From an uncultured Mollicutes bacterium (lineage in GTDB: Bacteria > Bacillota_I > Bacilli_A > Acholeplasmatales > Anaeroplasmataceae), in NCBI GenBank assembly GCA_947177025.1, contig CAMWSQ010000005.1, positions 1 through 33,217 of the forward strand: 33,217 bases of DNA. Reading direction: 5' to 3'. Made by a program: the position numbers and the translations under genes. The notes beneath the pieces are model-generated. The model ran no database searches and was not told where the DNA came from. It worked only from the letters and a program-made list of their open reading frames with translations. Shown here in pieces: positions 7,848 through 15,979 of this stretch. Within the stretch, counting starts at the first letter, position 1. Each line of letters starts with the position of its first letter.

Positions 7848-9537
7848 TCAAATTTTACAAGGCTATGAAAATACTACTCTTATCCATCACAATACGATGG
7901 ATAAGAGCTTCCCAAATTCATATTATTATGATGAATTAGGTGAACATGAAATCTCAGGCGTTTTAAAAGCAAGTCGTTATGTAAATGGAAGGTTATTACA
8001 AACCTATTCCAAACAAGAAAATCATGTAGGTGTTATTGCTGCTACACGTCTAGGAAAAACCTCTCAGTATGTAATTCCTACCATTCTTTCCTTTGCCAAA
8101 CAAAAGGTCAAAAAAAGAATGGTGATTTCTGACCCTAAAGGAGAATTATACAAGCTAACCTCTGAAGCCTTAAGACAAGAAGGATATACAGTAAAGCTGA
8201 TTAATTTTAGAGATTATCAGCATTCCGAATATTGGAATCCTCTAACACCAATTTTTAAAAAATATAAAAAAATCGATGAGATTGATAATGAAGTTGAAGT
8301 AGTTAATACAAAGGATGGACCACGAAATCGATTCAGAGGAAGAATATATGAAAGTCAGGAAGAGTTAGACTATGTCATAGAAATGTCTAAGGACTATGCC
8401 TTAAAGGATGTGGAAAATGATATTGATACTGTTGTTCTTGAGGCAATCTCTACAGAACGTACGGATGATCCCTATTGGGAGGATTCTGCAAGAGTACTAT
8501 TAAAGGGATTGCTTTGGGCAATGCTTGAGGATAGTTCTCCAGATACAAAGAGTGAAAGAATTACAGAAGAAACCTTTTCCTATAATACTGCCTTAACTAT
8601 TATGGATAATATGAGAGATGATAATGGTGCTAAATATAATGATGGTGGGTATTTCACTTCCAGACCAAAAGATTCTAAATCATTGACTACAGTAAAAAAC
8701 TGTATTATCGAAAATGGACATGTAACTAGAAAATGTATTGTCAGTACGTTTAATACAAAAATGAGTATTTATAAGGATAGTACAATTCGTTTGATTACAA
8801 GCTGTAATAGCTTTGATATACAGGAAGTAGTAGATGAAGAACATCCTGTAGCTTATTTTATAGCCTATCGTGATGAGATTAAAGGACACTATCAAATCAT
8901 TAGTTCTCTTGTCCAAAATATTTATATGAATTTGATAGAATATGCAAACAAGAAGGATAATGGCAAACTAGACGTCCCATTCTATTTCATATTAGATGAG
9001 TTTGGAAACTTCCCTAAAATTCCTAATTTTGAAACTGTTGTTTCAGCCTGTGCAGGAAGAAATATTTGGTTCATTTTAATTCTACAATCCTATGCACAGT
9101 TGGACCATGTTTATAAAAGAGATGTATCCGAAATCATTCGAGACAATTTAAACTTGCATGTTTTTATTGGTAGTAATAATCCAGAGACTTTAAAGAAGTT
9201 TAGTGAGGAATGCGGAGAGTTTACAAGAATATCTCCAATGAGCGCCTTAAATGGTTCTAAGGAGGATATTGAAGCCTATGAATTAGAAACAATACCTCTA
9301 ATGCCAAAAAGCAGACTTGCCAGCCTAAATGTAGGAGAATGTATTGTAACAGAAGCGAATAGTGGATATGTTTTATTGTCAAAATTGGAAAGATATTATT
9401 TATGTAAGGAATTCCAGAATCTAAAACTTTCTGATGACCATGCATATGCAGCAAAGATTAATCCCTTAGAAAGGAAATATGTGTATAAGTTCAAAACGGA
9501 TGATGAGGATGATGATACGGATCCATTTGATTTTTAG
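7834..9537 (+). CDS. VirD4/TraG-like coupling-protein ATPase without membrane anchor
   Basis: A 567-residue FtsK/HerA-superfamily motor of the TraG/VirD4 type. Walker A is AATRLGKT (residues 69-76, Lys75), preceded by the typical GVI strand. Walker B is FYFILDEFGNFPKIPNF, followed by the family glutamine motif (ILILQSYAQL) and NPETLKKFSEECGE. True VirD4 proteins carry N-terminal membrane helices; none is visible here, so it is probably soluble. The tail is very acidic (DDEDDDTDPFDF). The ATG at 7834 overlaps the previous gene by 14 bp and has GGAGGG 7 bases upstream. No relaxase, VirB4, VirB6 or peptidoglycan hydrolase lies nearby, so conjugation is not supported. A DNA- or protein-translocating motor in the ClpP operon is more likely (inference). 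Confidence 0.88.
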   Translation: MKITNQILQGYENTTLIHHNTMDKSFPNSYYYDELGEHEISGVLKASRYVNGRLLQTYSKQENHVGVIAATRLGKTSQYVIPTILSFAKQKVKKRMVISDPKGELYKLTSEALRQEGYTVKLINFRDYQHSEYWNPLTPIFKKYKKIDEIDNEVEVVNTKDGPRNRFRGRIYESQEELDYVIEMSKDYALKDVENDIDTVVLEAISTERTDDPYWEDSARVLLKGLLWAMLEDSSPDTKSERITEETFSYNTALTIMDNMRDDNGAKYNDGGYFTSRPKDSKSLTTVKNCIIENGHVTRKCIVSTFNTKMSIYKDSTIRLITSCNSFDIQEVVDEEHPVAYFIAYRDEIKGHYQIISSLVQNIYMNLIEYANKKDNGKLDVPFYFILDEFGNFPKIPNFETVVSACAGRNIWFILILQSYAQLDHVYKRDVSEIIRDNLNLHVFIGSNNPETLKKFSEECGEFTRISPMSALNGSKEDIEAYELETIPLMPKSRLASLNVGECIVTEANSGYVLLSKLERYYLCKEFQNLKLSDDHAYAAKINPLERKYVYKFKTDDEDDDTDPFDF

Positions 9538-9548
9538 GAGGTAGAAAT

Positions 9549-10274
9549 ATGGAAGAAAAAGATATATTGATTTATATGAAGGCTCATCATCGGGCAAGTA
9601 TTCCAGACATCCAGCTCCAATTCAATCTTTCTTATCATGAGACAAGAGAAGCATTTAAAAAATTAGAAAGTGAATCTAAAATTCAAAAGGAAGATGCTTT
9701 ATATTATATCTTAAAGCTGATAAAAGATATTCCTCATAATAGAATATGGGTGTTGAAGGATTGTATTGAGCAGGGAAGTATTTCACCTCAAGAGATTCAT
9801 GAAAAATATAATATAGCCTTTTATGAGGCGCAGCATATCCTTGTTTGGCTAGAAAAGCATTGTTATATTTCTAAGAAAAATCCAAGAACTCCATTAATTG
9901 ATATGGAATATTTCAATATCTTTTTTGGAGAATATCCTAAATATGAGGATTCTACTGAAGCCTTAGAAGCAAAGAGAAACACTGTTTCTGATCGCCGAAA
10001 TCGATTGAGAGAATTTATGATTAAGCTGAACGATGAAAGTGAATCTAAGAAAGAAGACTATTTCCAACAGGTTCAGCAAGAAAGCGATGATATTTTTAAA
10101 GTAAATCCAACAATTCAATTTCATGAATTTTGTAATATAATGCTTCAGTTATTTACAAAGTATAAGGAAAGGAATTCTCTATTAGCTCAGGCTTATATAG
10201 ACTTTATCAAAAATGTACACATCCAAAATGAAATAGAATTTGAGAACTATAAAAAGACTAGGATATCAAAATAG
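9549..10274 (+). CDS. Tandem winged-helix protein, FtsK-gamma-like
   Basis: This 241-residue protein has two N-terminal winged-helix-like units. The first (about residues 13-45) reads ASIPDIQLQFNLSYHETREAF; the second (about 75-110) reads GSISPQEIHEKYNIAFYEAQ followed by LEKHCYISKK. Both resemble the FtsK-gamma pattern (S...LQ..F.IGY.RA..L...LE..G.I), which reads DNA orientation sequences for the FtsK motor. The remaining half is helical and charged with no recognised domain. A strong AGGAGG overlaps the stop of the VirD4-like gene, so the two are coupled. A motor followed by separate gamma-like domains suggests a split FtsK-like arrangement (inference). A DnaD-like or other winged-helix role is the alternative. 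Confidence 0.6.
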   Translation: MEEKDILIYMKAHHRASIPDIQLQFNLSYHETREAFKKLESESKIQKEDALYYILKLIKDIPHNRIWVLKDCIEQGSISPQEIHEKYNIAFYEAQHILVWLEKHCYISKKNPRTPLIDMEYFNIFFGEYPKYEDSTEALEAKRNTVSDRRNRLREFMIKLNDESESKKEDYFQQVQQESDDIFKVNPTIQFHEFCNIMLQLFTKYKERNSLLAQAYIDFIKNVHIQNEIEFENYKKTRISK

Positions 10275-10295
10275 TATAGATTACAATTTCACTAA

Positions 10296-10334
10296 AAAAA
10301 TCAGTTGTCCTCAATTTGTGGACAACTGATTTTT
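10296..10334. terminator. Bidirectional terminator after the operon
   Basis: A perfect 15-bp stem (10296-10310 with 10320-10334) has a 9-base loop. AAAAA and TTTTT form the stem base, giving a T-rich exit on both strands. It separates the six-gene operon from the convergent toxin-antitoxin pair. Confidence 0.9.
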
Positions 10335-10367
10335 GTTTTAGAACCAGCTAGGCTTAGTGAATGTTTT

Positions 10368-10679
10368 TTAAAGTATTTCATTTTGCTTAGAATATTTGAA
10401 TCTTAATATTTCTATAGATAATGTTTCATCATTAATTCTATAAACTAGAATATAGTTTTTAATAGTTGTATGTCTGATTGTTGTATCCATTATAAAGTAA
10501 TAGGTGCAATCAGGATAGGAGAAAGGAAATACACAAATGTTTTGTATTGTTTTTTCAATACAAGAAAGTAGTTCCATTGCAGCCTTTTTATTCATTAGCT
10601 GGAATGATATATAATTTAATGCATTCTCAATATCAGCTAATGCTAAATCAGTAAATTGATAGGAGTATTTATTCGCCAT
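10368..10679 (-). CDS. ParE/RelE-superfamily toxin
   Basis: A 103-residue toxin of the ParE/RelE fold. It opens with YSYQFTDLALADIENALNYIS, the usual strand plus long helix, continues through FPFSYPDC, and ends with the conserved-type Arg strand (RHTTIKNYILVYRIN) and ILRFKYSKQN. Relatives inhibit DNA gyrase (ParE) or cleave ribosome-bound mRNA (RelE); which applies cannot be told from sequence alone. It overlaps the antitoxin gene by 11 bp, the normal antitoxin-first arrangement. Confidence 0.88.
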   Translation of the reverse strand: MANKYSYQFTDLALADIENALNYISFQLMNKKAAMELLSCIEKTIQNICVFPFSYPDCTYYFIMDTTIRHTTIKNYILVYRINDETLSIEILRFKYSKQNEIL

Positions 10680-10929
10680 ACTTTACTTTTAATTCTGCAA
10701 GAGTAAGTTTACCATCGTGCAGTCTCCCTTTTTTTGCACTATCTAATCCTGCTAGAATACTTTCATACATATCCAATCTGGCAAGCTTTTCTTCATAGAC
10801 CTTCATACTCATAACTACCATATCCCCATAGCCATTCTTAGTTACAAAAATAGGCTCATTAGAAGTTGAACATAATTCAGATATTTTATTGGTGTCTCTT
10901 AAATCTTTAATAGGAATAATTTGTGGCAT
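10669..10929 (-). CDS. Phd/YefM-family antitoxin
   Basis: An 86-residue antitoxin. MPQIIPIKDLRDTNKISELC is the Phd/YefM N-terminal DNA-binding motif, followed by PIFVTKNGYGDMVVMSMKVYEE, the family core. The C-terminal helix and extended tail would wrap the toxin. The ATG at 10929 is chosen because AAAGGCGGG lies about 6 bases upstream; an ATG 21 bases further out has no such site. It should repress its own promoter with the toxin as co-repressor (family knowledge). Confidence 0.9.
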   Translation of the reverse strand: MPQIIPIKDLRDTNKISELCSTSNEPIFVTKNGYGDMVVMSMKVYEEKLARLDMYESILAGLDSAKKGRLHDGKLTLAELKVKYGE

Positions 10930-10951
10930 AATATCCCGCCTTTCTGACATT

Positions 10952-10981
10952 ATTATAGCATAATTATGTAATGTTATGCAA
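10952..10981 (-). promoter_or_regulatory. Toxin-antitoxin promoter with embedded operator
   Basis: On the minus strand, -35 TTGCAT (10976-10981) and -10 TATAAT (10952-10957) are 18 bp apart. An inverted repeat GCATAA / TTATGC (10958-10963 and 10974-10979) fills the spacer and touches both boxes, as expected for an autorepressed TA operon. Confidence 0.7.
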
Positions 10982-11017
10982 TGACTTAATTTAATTGTTT
11001 TAATCTATTTTTCATGT

Positions 11018-11040
11018 GCTTACCAATCTTTTTGGTAAGC
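11018..11040. terminator. Hairpin at the 3' end of the Crp-like gene
   Basis: A 9-bp stem (11018-11026 with 11032-11040) contains the stop codon of the Crp-like gene. The T-run follows it on the plus strand (ATATTTTTTT), not on the minus strand, where the exit is A-rich. It could block plus-strand readthrough or end the minus transcript weakly. Confidence 0.5.
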
Positions 11041-11556
11041 ATATTTTTTTAATAAGTTTGAATTAATGATATTAAATAATTTATTATGTTTATCTAAAAT
11101 TTGTTTTGATTTTAGAAATTGAAGAGCTTCAGACAAAGCATTACTTGATATATTTAAATATAAGGCAAGGTCTTTTATGGATAATGTTATATAAAAGCTA
11201 TCTGTTTTATTATTTAAATATTCAAAATAAAAATATCTAGAAACCTTAGTAATGGGATCATTCAATAGAAGAAGCTCTGTTTGATTTTTCTTTTCTTGAT
11301 GCATTTTGGATAGAATAGGAAAATATGCCATTGTAATAGCTTGTTTGTCTATCCATTCTCCTGCAACCATATCTAAAGCATAGTATTCATCTAGTGTGTA
11401 GGGATTATAGAAGATTTGGTCAAGAAAAAGATAATCTCCTTTTTGATAGATTTCTGTTTTTCTTTTGTTGGTAATGTGACCTTTTGTTATTTTAAATATT
11501 TGATTAATATATGCATTTTCAATTATGATGATTTCGTTTCTTAAATATGTTTTCAT
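11020..11556 (-). CDS. Small Crp/Fnr-family transcriptional regulator
   Basis: A 178-residue protein, shorter than the usual 210-230. The N-terminal half fits a degenerate cyclic-nucleotide-binding-like beta barrel (INQIFKITKGHITNKR... YQKGDYLFLDQIF). The C-terminal half fits the Crp helix-turn-helix (TLSIKDLALYLNISSNALSEALQFL followed by KQIL). No FNR-type cysteine cluster is present. It starts only about 10 bases after the terminator of the activase operon, with no Shine-Dalgarno sequence between the T-tract and the ATG. Expression may depend on readthrough or leaderless initiation. Position suggests it senses a metabolic state linked to the activase operon (inference). Confidence 0.75.
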   Translation of the reverse strand: MKTYLRNEIIIIENAYINQIFKITKGHITNKRKTEIYQKGDYLFLDQIFYNPYTLDEYYALDMVAGEWIDKQAITMAYFPILSKMHQEKKNQTELLLLNDPITKVSRYFYFEYLNNKTDSFYITLSIKDLALYLNISSNALSEALQFLKSKQILDKHNKLFNIINSNLLKKYAYQKDW

Positions 11557-11557
11557 A

Positions 11558-11591
11558 TAAAAAAAACTAAGCTGTGTAGATTACAGCTTAG
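11558..11591 (-). terminator. Intrinsic terminator of the activase operon
   Basis: On the minus strand, a 9-bp stem (11583-11591 with 11567-11575) has a 7-base loop and is followed by eight Ts. The stop codon of the HgdB-like gene (11581-11583) touches the stem. The next gene begins at 11556, right behind the T-tract. Confidence 0.85.
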
Positions 11592-12855
11592 CATCCTCGT
11601 TTTCTTCAATTTTTTCTCTAGCAATTGCTAGCATAAGTTTAATACGGTTTTCTTGATTTACTTTAGTAGCAGAAGGGTCATAATCAATGGCTACTATATT
11701 TGCGTCTGGATGAAGAGATTTGATTTTCTTCATAACTCCTTTACCACAAATATGATTTGGTAGACAACCAAAAGGCTGTGTACAAATGATGTTATCATAG
11801 CCAATTTCAACAAGCTCCATCATTTCAGCAGTTAAAAGCCAGCCTTCACCCATTTTCGTTCCGTGGGAGAGAATTCCTTCGGATAGATCCTTGGTATGAG
11901 AGAAGTATTTCATTGGTGTGAATTTGGTATGCTTCATACTATGAATCATTAGTTTTTCTCTACGTCTTAAATACCAAATGATGAATTTAGAGCCTAGCTT
12001 TTTGATTTTTCCATGCCCGTAGAATTCACTATCATAAATGGAATTATATAAGCAGTATAGAATAAAGCCATAAAGACCTGGAACCATAACCTCGGCATGC
12101 TCACTGACTAAGAAATCCTCTAGATGATTATTTCCTAGGGCAGCATATTTTACATAGATTTCACCAACTACACCAACCTTTGGTATAGCATGAGATAAAT
12201 CTAAGGATAATGCGTTAAAGCTTTTAGCAATGTCATTTAAATTCTTTCTTAAGGCTCTATAGGATACACCCTTTTTCTTGCCAAATTGTTCTCCAATTTT
12301 TTCTACCCAATCTAATGCAAGTTTTTTAGCAGAACCAGCTTCAGTTTCATAAGAACGTGTTTTATTGAATAGATACATAATTTCATCGCCATAGGTCATA
12401 GCGGCAGCAATCTTTTTGATCAAGGAATAGGTCAACTTTAATCCACTATCCTTTTCTAAGTTAGAAGCATTTAAGGATACAACAGGGATAAATCCATAGC
12501 CTGCCTTATCTAATGCCTTTCTAAGTAAGTGAATATAGTTAGAAGCTCTACAGCCGCCTCCTGTTTGAGTAATTAGAAGAACAAGCTTATCATGATCTGT
12601 ACGATGATTTAAATTATCGATGAACTGTCCGATAACAAGTAATGCAGGATAGCATGTATCATTATGTACATATTTTAAACCCTCTGTTACAACATCTGGT
12701 CCTTCATTCCGCATGATTTCTACATTGTAACCTGAAACAAGCAATGCCTTTTCAAATAATGCCATATGAAAGGGCAACATCGAAGGGATAAGGATAGTAT
12801 GGGTTTTGCGCATAGAGGCAACAAATTTTGGATATTCTTTTACTTCGGATTCCAT
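11581..12855 (-). CDS. HgdB-like 2-hydroxyacyl-CoA dehydratase-related protein (second half of split activase protein)
   Basis: This 424-residue protein resembles the C-terminal part of the roughly 1400-residue activase-related proteins of many Firmicutes. Cysteines typical of the iron-sulfur-binding HgdB-like fold are present: HNDTCYPALLVIGQ, TQTGGGCRASNY and CTQPFGCLPNHICGKG. The start ATG shares one base with the stop of the upstream gene (TAATG) and has GGAGG 9 bases upstream, so the two are translated as coupled chains. True dehydratases use two subunits plus an activator. This standalone type has no settled substrate, so assigning hydroxyglutaryl-CoA would be over-reach. Confidence 0.85.
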   Translation of the reverse strand: MESEVKEYPKFVASMRKTHTILIPSMLPFHMALFEKALLVSGYNVEIMRNEGPDVVTEGLKYVHNDTCYPALLVIGQFIDNLNHRTDHDKLVLLITQTGGGCRASNYIHLLRKALDKAGYGFIPVVSLNASNLEKDSGLKLTYSLIKKIAAAMTYGDEIMYLFNKTRSYETEAGSAKKLALDWVEKIGEQFGKKKGVSYRALRKNLNDIAKSFNALSLDLSHAIPKVGVVGEIYVKYAALGNNHLEDFLVSEHAEVMVPGLYGFILYCLYNSIYDSEFYGHGKIKKLGSKFIIWYLRRREKLMIHSMKHTKFTPMKYFSHTKDLSEGILSHGTKMGEGWLLTAEMMELVEIGYDNIICTQPFGCLPNHICGKGVMKKIKSLHPDANIVAIDYDPSATKVNQENRIKLMLAIAREKIEENEDAKL

Positions 12856-15761
12856 TACTTTCCCTCCTTTTGTTTTAATGCTGCAAATAAGCTTCTTAAA
12901 CGAATTTTTACTGCGCCTAAATTTGTGATTTCATCGATTTTGATTTGCGTATAAATTTTACCATGATTTTCTAATATGGTTTTACATTCATCAGTAGTTA
13001 CTGCATCTAGTCCACAACCAAAGCTAACTAACTGAACTAGATTCATATCAGGTTGGGTTGTACAGTATTTGGCTGCTGCATATAATCTAGCATGATAGGT
13101 CCATTGATTTAATACTCCAACCTTGAATTTTGGAACCAAATGAGAAATGGATTCCTCTGTAACAACAGCAACCTCAAAGCCATTAATGAGCTTATCGATT
13201 CCATGGTTAACTTGTGGATCAACATGGTATGGTCTTCCTGCAAGAACAATAATTTGCTGATTGTTAGCTCTCGCATTTTGAATAATTCGATCTGCTTGAT
13301 TTCTTAAATCAGCTAGATAGTCCTCATATGCTTGATATGCAAGAGTAGAAGCCTTTTTAATTTCTTTTTTAGAAATTTTGAATTCCTTTAAATGCTCTTT
13401 CATTTTTTCTTCAAAGACATCCTTGTCGTGGATACCAATAAACGGATGAATGAAACGTATATTTTGTACATCCTTTACATTATTTTCAATTGTTTGTGGA
13501 TAGTAGGCAACTATTGGACAATTAAAATGATTGTCTCCCTTTTTCTCATCAATATTATAGCTCATGCATGGATAGAAGATAGTATCAAACTCATCTATCT
13601 GTAATCGGGCAATATGCCCATGAACTAGCTTTGCAGGATAACATACAGTATCGGATGGAATTGTGTGTTGTCCTAAAGTATATAGCTTTTCATTGGAAAA
13701 ACCGCTATTGTGTACTTCAAATCCTAGGTTTGTAAAGAAGGTATACCAGAATGGCCATAGTTCATACATATTTAAAATTAGAGGTATCCCAAGCTTGCCT
13801 CGTTTTCCTTTGATAGGAGGATAGCTCATTAATTTTTGGCGAATATATTCATAAAGATTTGAATCTCCATTTGTTATCTTTTTAGCCAAAGGCTTTTCAC
13901 AACGATTTCCACTGATAAATTTATTTGTATTACTTCCAAACGTATTTACGGAAAGAAGACAGCGATTATTACAGCCTTGGCAATTGAAGTTTTGAACCTT
14001 ATGCTCAAAGCCCTTTAATTCCTCTTTCGTGATTGTAGAAGAATGTTCTAGGTGTAAGGATTTTGCATAAAGGGCAGCCCCATAAGCGCCCATTAAACCT
14101 GAAATATTTGGACAAACTACATTTAAATTTAATTCTTTCTCAAAAGCTCTTAATACGGCTTCGTTGTGGAAGGTTCCACCTTGAACAACAATATGCTTTC
14201 CTAATTGAGCACTTGTTGTTGCACGAATTACTTTATATAATGCATTTTTAACAACAGAAATGGATAGTCCTGCAGAAATGTTTTCTATAGTAGCTCCATC
14301 CTTTTGTGCTTGTTTTACAGAAGAGTTCATAAACACTGTACATCTTGAACCTAAATCCACAGGCTTATCTGCCATAAGGCCTAGCTTTGCAAAGTCTTCA
14401 ATTTTATAGCCTAACGCATTGGCGAATGTTTGCAGGAAGGAACCACAGCCAGAAGAACAAGCTTCATTTAAGAAGATATTTGCGATAGCATTGTTTTCGA
14501 TTTTAAAGCACTTAATATCTTGTCCACCAATATCGATAATGAAATCTACATCTGGTTTAAATTTAGCTGCAGCACGATAGTGTGCCATTGTTTCTACTAA
14601 TCCAGCATCCAAATTAAATGCATTCTTGGCAAGGTCTTCTCCATAGCCAGTAGAAGCACTTCCAGCAATATTTAAATTTGGATATTTGGCATAAAGATCA
14701 GTGAAGATATTTTGGATGACTTCAACAGGATTTCCTTTGTTAGGCTGGTATTTTTCAAAACGAATTTGTTCATCCTCATCAATCAAAACAAATTTCAAAG
14801 TGGTAGAACCACTATCTATACCTAAATATAGTTTCCCAGTATATCCTTCTAATGGTAAACTATCAATATGTGCTTTTGCATGACGATCTCTAAATTCCTT
14901 TAATTCAGCTTCATTTGCAAATAGAGGCTGATTATAAGCATAAGTTGCTAAATTAACATAAGATTGTAAATTGGTAAGCTTTTCCGAAATTGAAATTTTT
15001 TCTTTGGCACATAAAGCAGCACCTATAGCTACATAGTACAAAGAGTTTTCAGGGCAAATGCCTTGAACGTTTAATGCATTATCAAAGCTTGCCTTTAATT
15101 CAGATAAGAAGGTTAAAGGTCCGCCTAAATACGCAACATTTCCTTTGATTTCTCTTCCTTGAGCCAAACCACCGATGGTTTGATTAACTACTGCATTAAA
15201 GATAGAAGCAGCAATATCAGATTTGGAAGCACCTTGATTTAATAAAGGCTGAATATCAGATTTTGCGAAAACTCCACAACGGGAAGCAATGGCATATAGC
15301 TTTTGGTGATTTAAAGCAAGTCCATTGATTTCTGTAATATCTACATTGAGAAGAGTAGCCATTTGATCAATAAATGCACCAGTACCTCCAGCACAGGAGC
15401 CATTCATACGAACTTCCATACCATCTGTAAGGAAAAGAATTTTTGCATCCTCTCCACCAAGCTCAATAATACAGTCTGTTCCAGGGATTAAAGTGTTTGC
15501 TGCAATACGTGTAGCATATACCTCTTGAACAAAAGGTATTTTCACACCTTCAGCTAATCCCATACCTGCAGAACCAGATATGGCTAAGTAGCATTCATCT
15601 TCAATCCATTTAGAATCAATGAGTTCTTGAAGCTTTGCAATTATATTGTCTTTTATATGTGAATAATGACGTTTATAGTCAGAATATACGATTTGATTGG
15701 TTTCATCTAATACGACGCATTTTATTGTTGTTGATCCAACATCTAGTCCAATTCTTTTCAT
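12855..15761 (-). CDS. Tandem BadF/BcrA-type CoA-dehydratase activase with DUF2229
   Basis: A 968-residue protein. Two ASKHA ATPase modules are clear. The first has IGLDVGSTTIK at the N-terminus, IELGGEDAKI and NGSCAGGTGAFIDQMA. The second has LGIDSGSTTLKFVLID, IDIGGQDIKCFKI and NEACSSGCGSFLQTFA. The Cys in each GSCAGGTG / SSGCGSF loop matches the residue that binds the [4Fe-4S] cluster at the dimer interface in HgdC-type activators. A Cys cluster (NCQGCNNRC) and a DUF2229 region (ILNMYELWPFWYTFFTNLGF... YPCMSYN) follow. Known activators use ATP to drive low-potential electron transfer. The ATG at 15761 has GGAGGT upstream; upstream in-frame ATGs do not. Confidence 0.9.
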   Translation of the reverse strand: MKRIGLDVGSTTIKCVVLDETNQIVYSDYKRHYSHIKDNIIAKLQELIDSKWIEDECYLAISGSAGMGLAEGVKIPFVQEVYATRIAANTLIPGTDCIIELGGEDAKILFLTDGMEVRMNGSCAGGTGAFIDQMATLLNVDITEINGLALNHQKLYAIASRCGVFAKSDIQPLLNQGASKSDIAASIFNAVVNQTIGGLAQGREIKGNVAYLGGPLTFLSELKASFDNALNVQGICPENSLYYVAIGAALCAKEKISISEKLTNLQSYVNLATYAYNQPLFANEAELKEFRDRHAKAHIDSLPLEGYTGKLYLGIDSGSTTLKFVLIDEDEQIRFEKYQPNKGNPVEVIQNIFTDLYAKYPNLNIAGSASTGYGEDLAKNAFNLDAGLVETMAHYRAAAKFKPDVDFIIDIGGQDIKCFKIENNAIANIFLNEACSSGCGSFLQTFANALGYKIEDFAKLGLMADKPVDLGSRCTVFMNSSVKQAQKDGATIENISAGLSISVVKNALYKVIRATTSAQLGKHIVVQGGTFHNEAVLRAFEKELNLNVVCPNISGLMGAYGAALYAKSLHLEHSSTITKEELKGFEHKVQNFNCQGCNNRCLLSVNTFGSNTNKFISGNRCEKPLAKKITNGDSNLYEYIRQKLMSYPPIKGKRGKLGIPLILNMYELWPFWYTFFTNLGFEVHNSGFSNEKLYTLGQHTIPSDTVCYPAKLVHGHIARLQIDEFDTIFYPCMSYNIDEKKGDNHFNCPIVAYYPQTIENNVKDVQNIRFIHPFIGIHDKDVFEEKMKEHLKEFKISKKEIKKASTLAYQAYEDYLADLRNQADRIIQNARANNQQIIVLAGRPYHVDPQVNHGIDKLINGFEVAVVTEESISHLVPKFKVGVLNQWTYHARLYAAAKYCTTQPDMNLVQLVSFGCGLDAVTTDECKTILENHGKIYTQIKIDEITNLGAVKIRLRSLFAALKQKEGK

Positions 15762-15795
15762 ACGTACCTCCGCTTTTTTTAATGCTCTAAGGTTA

Positions 15796-15824
15796 ATTAT
15801 ATTATAAATAATATACCAAGTCAA
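15796..15824 (-). promoter_or_regulatory. Promoter of the activase operon
   Basis: On the minus strand, -35 TTGACT (15819-15824) and -10 TATAAT (15796-15801) are 17 bp apart. A second overlapping TATAAT lies at 15801-15806. Confidence 0.8.
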
Positions 15825-15979
15825 TTCGACAAATCAATATTTGAAAAAATAACGAAAGGAAAAAACAAAGAGAATAAGGAACATTAGAAAAGAAAACTAT
15901 ATCTTTAACTGCTAAATGCCATAGTTTTGTAAAAAAATGAGTTTTTTCTTAAAATACGCTTTCATAATGCTGATTTTTC

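Noticed and set aside
4647-10274. The operon as a conjugative element
   Set aside because: Only a VirD4-like ATPase is present. No relaxase, VirB4, VirB6, peptidoglycan hydrolase, integrase or attachment site is visible in the window.
11018-11040. A hidden plus-strand RNA gene ending at this hairpin plus T-run
   Set aside because: No plus-strand promoter or conserved RNA structure is visible upstream; the hairpin contains the stop of the Crp-like gene and is better read as its 3' end.
12850-12860. Sequencing frameshift splitting the activase gene
   Set aside because: The second gene has its own GGAGG at good spacing and an ATG overlapping the stop, a normal coupled arrangement.
13392-14883. 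Plus-strand open frames inside the activase gene
   Set aside because: They overlap a gene with strong domain evidence on the other strand, and their sequences look random.
15893-15928. Inverted repeat AAAACTAT / ATAGTTTT as an operator or terminator
   Set aside because: It is A/T only apart from one pair, with a 20-base spacer and no T-run, so it could arise by chance in such AT-rich sequence.
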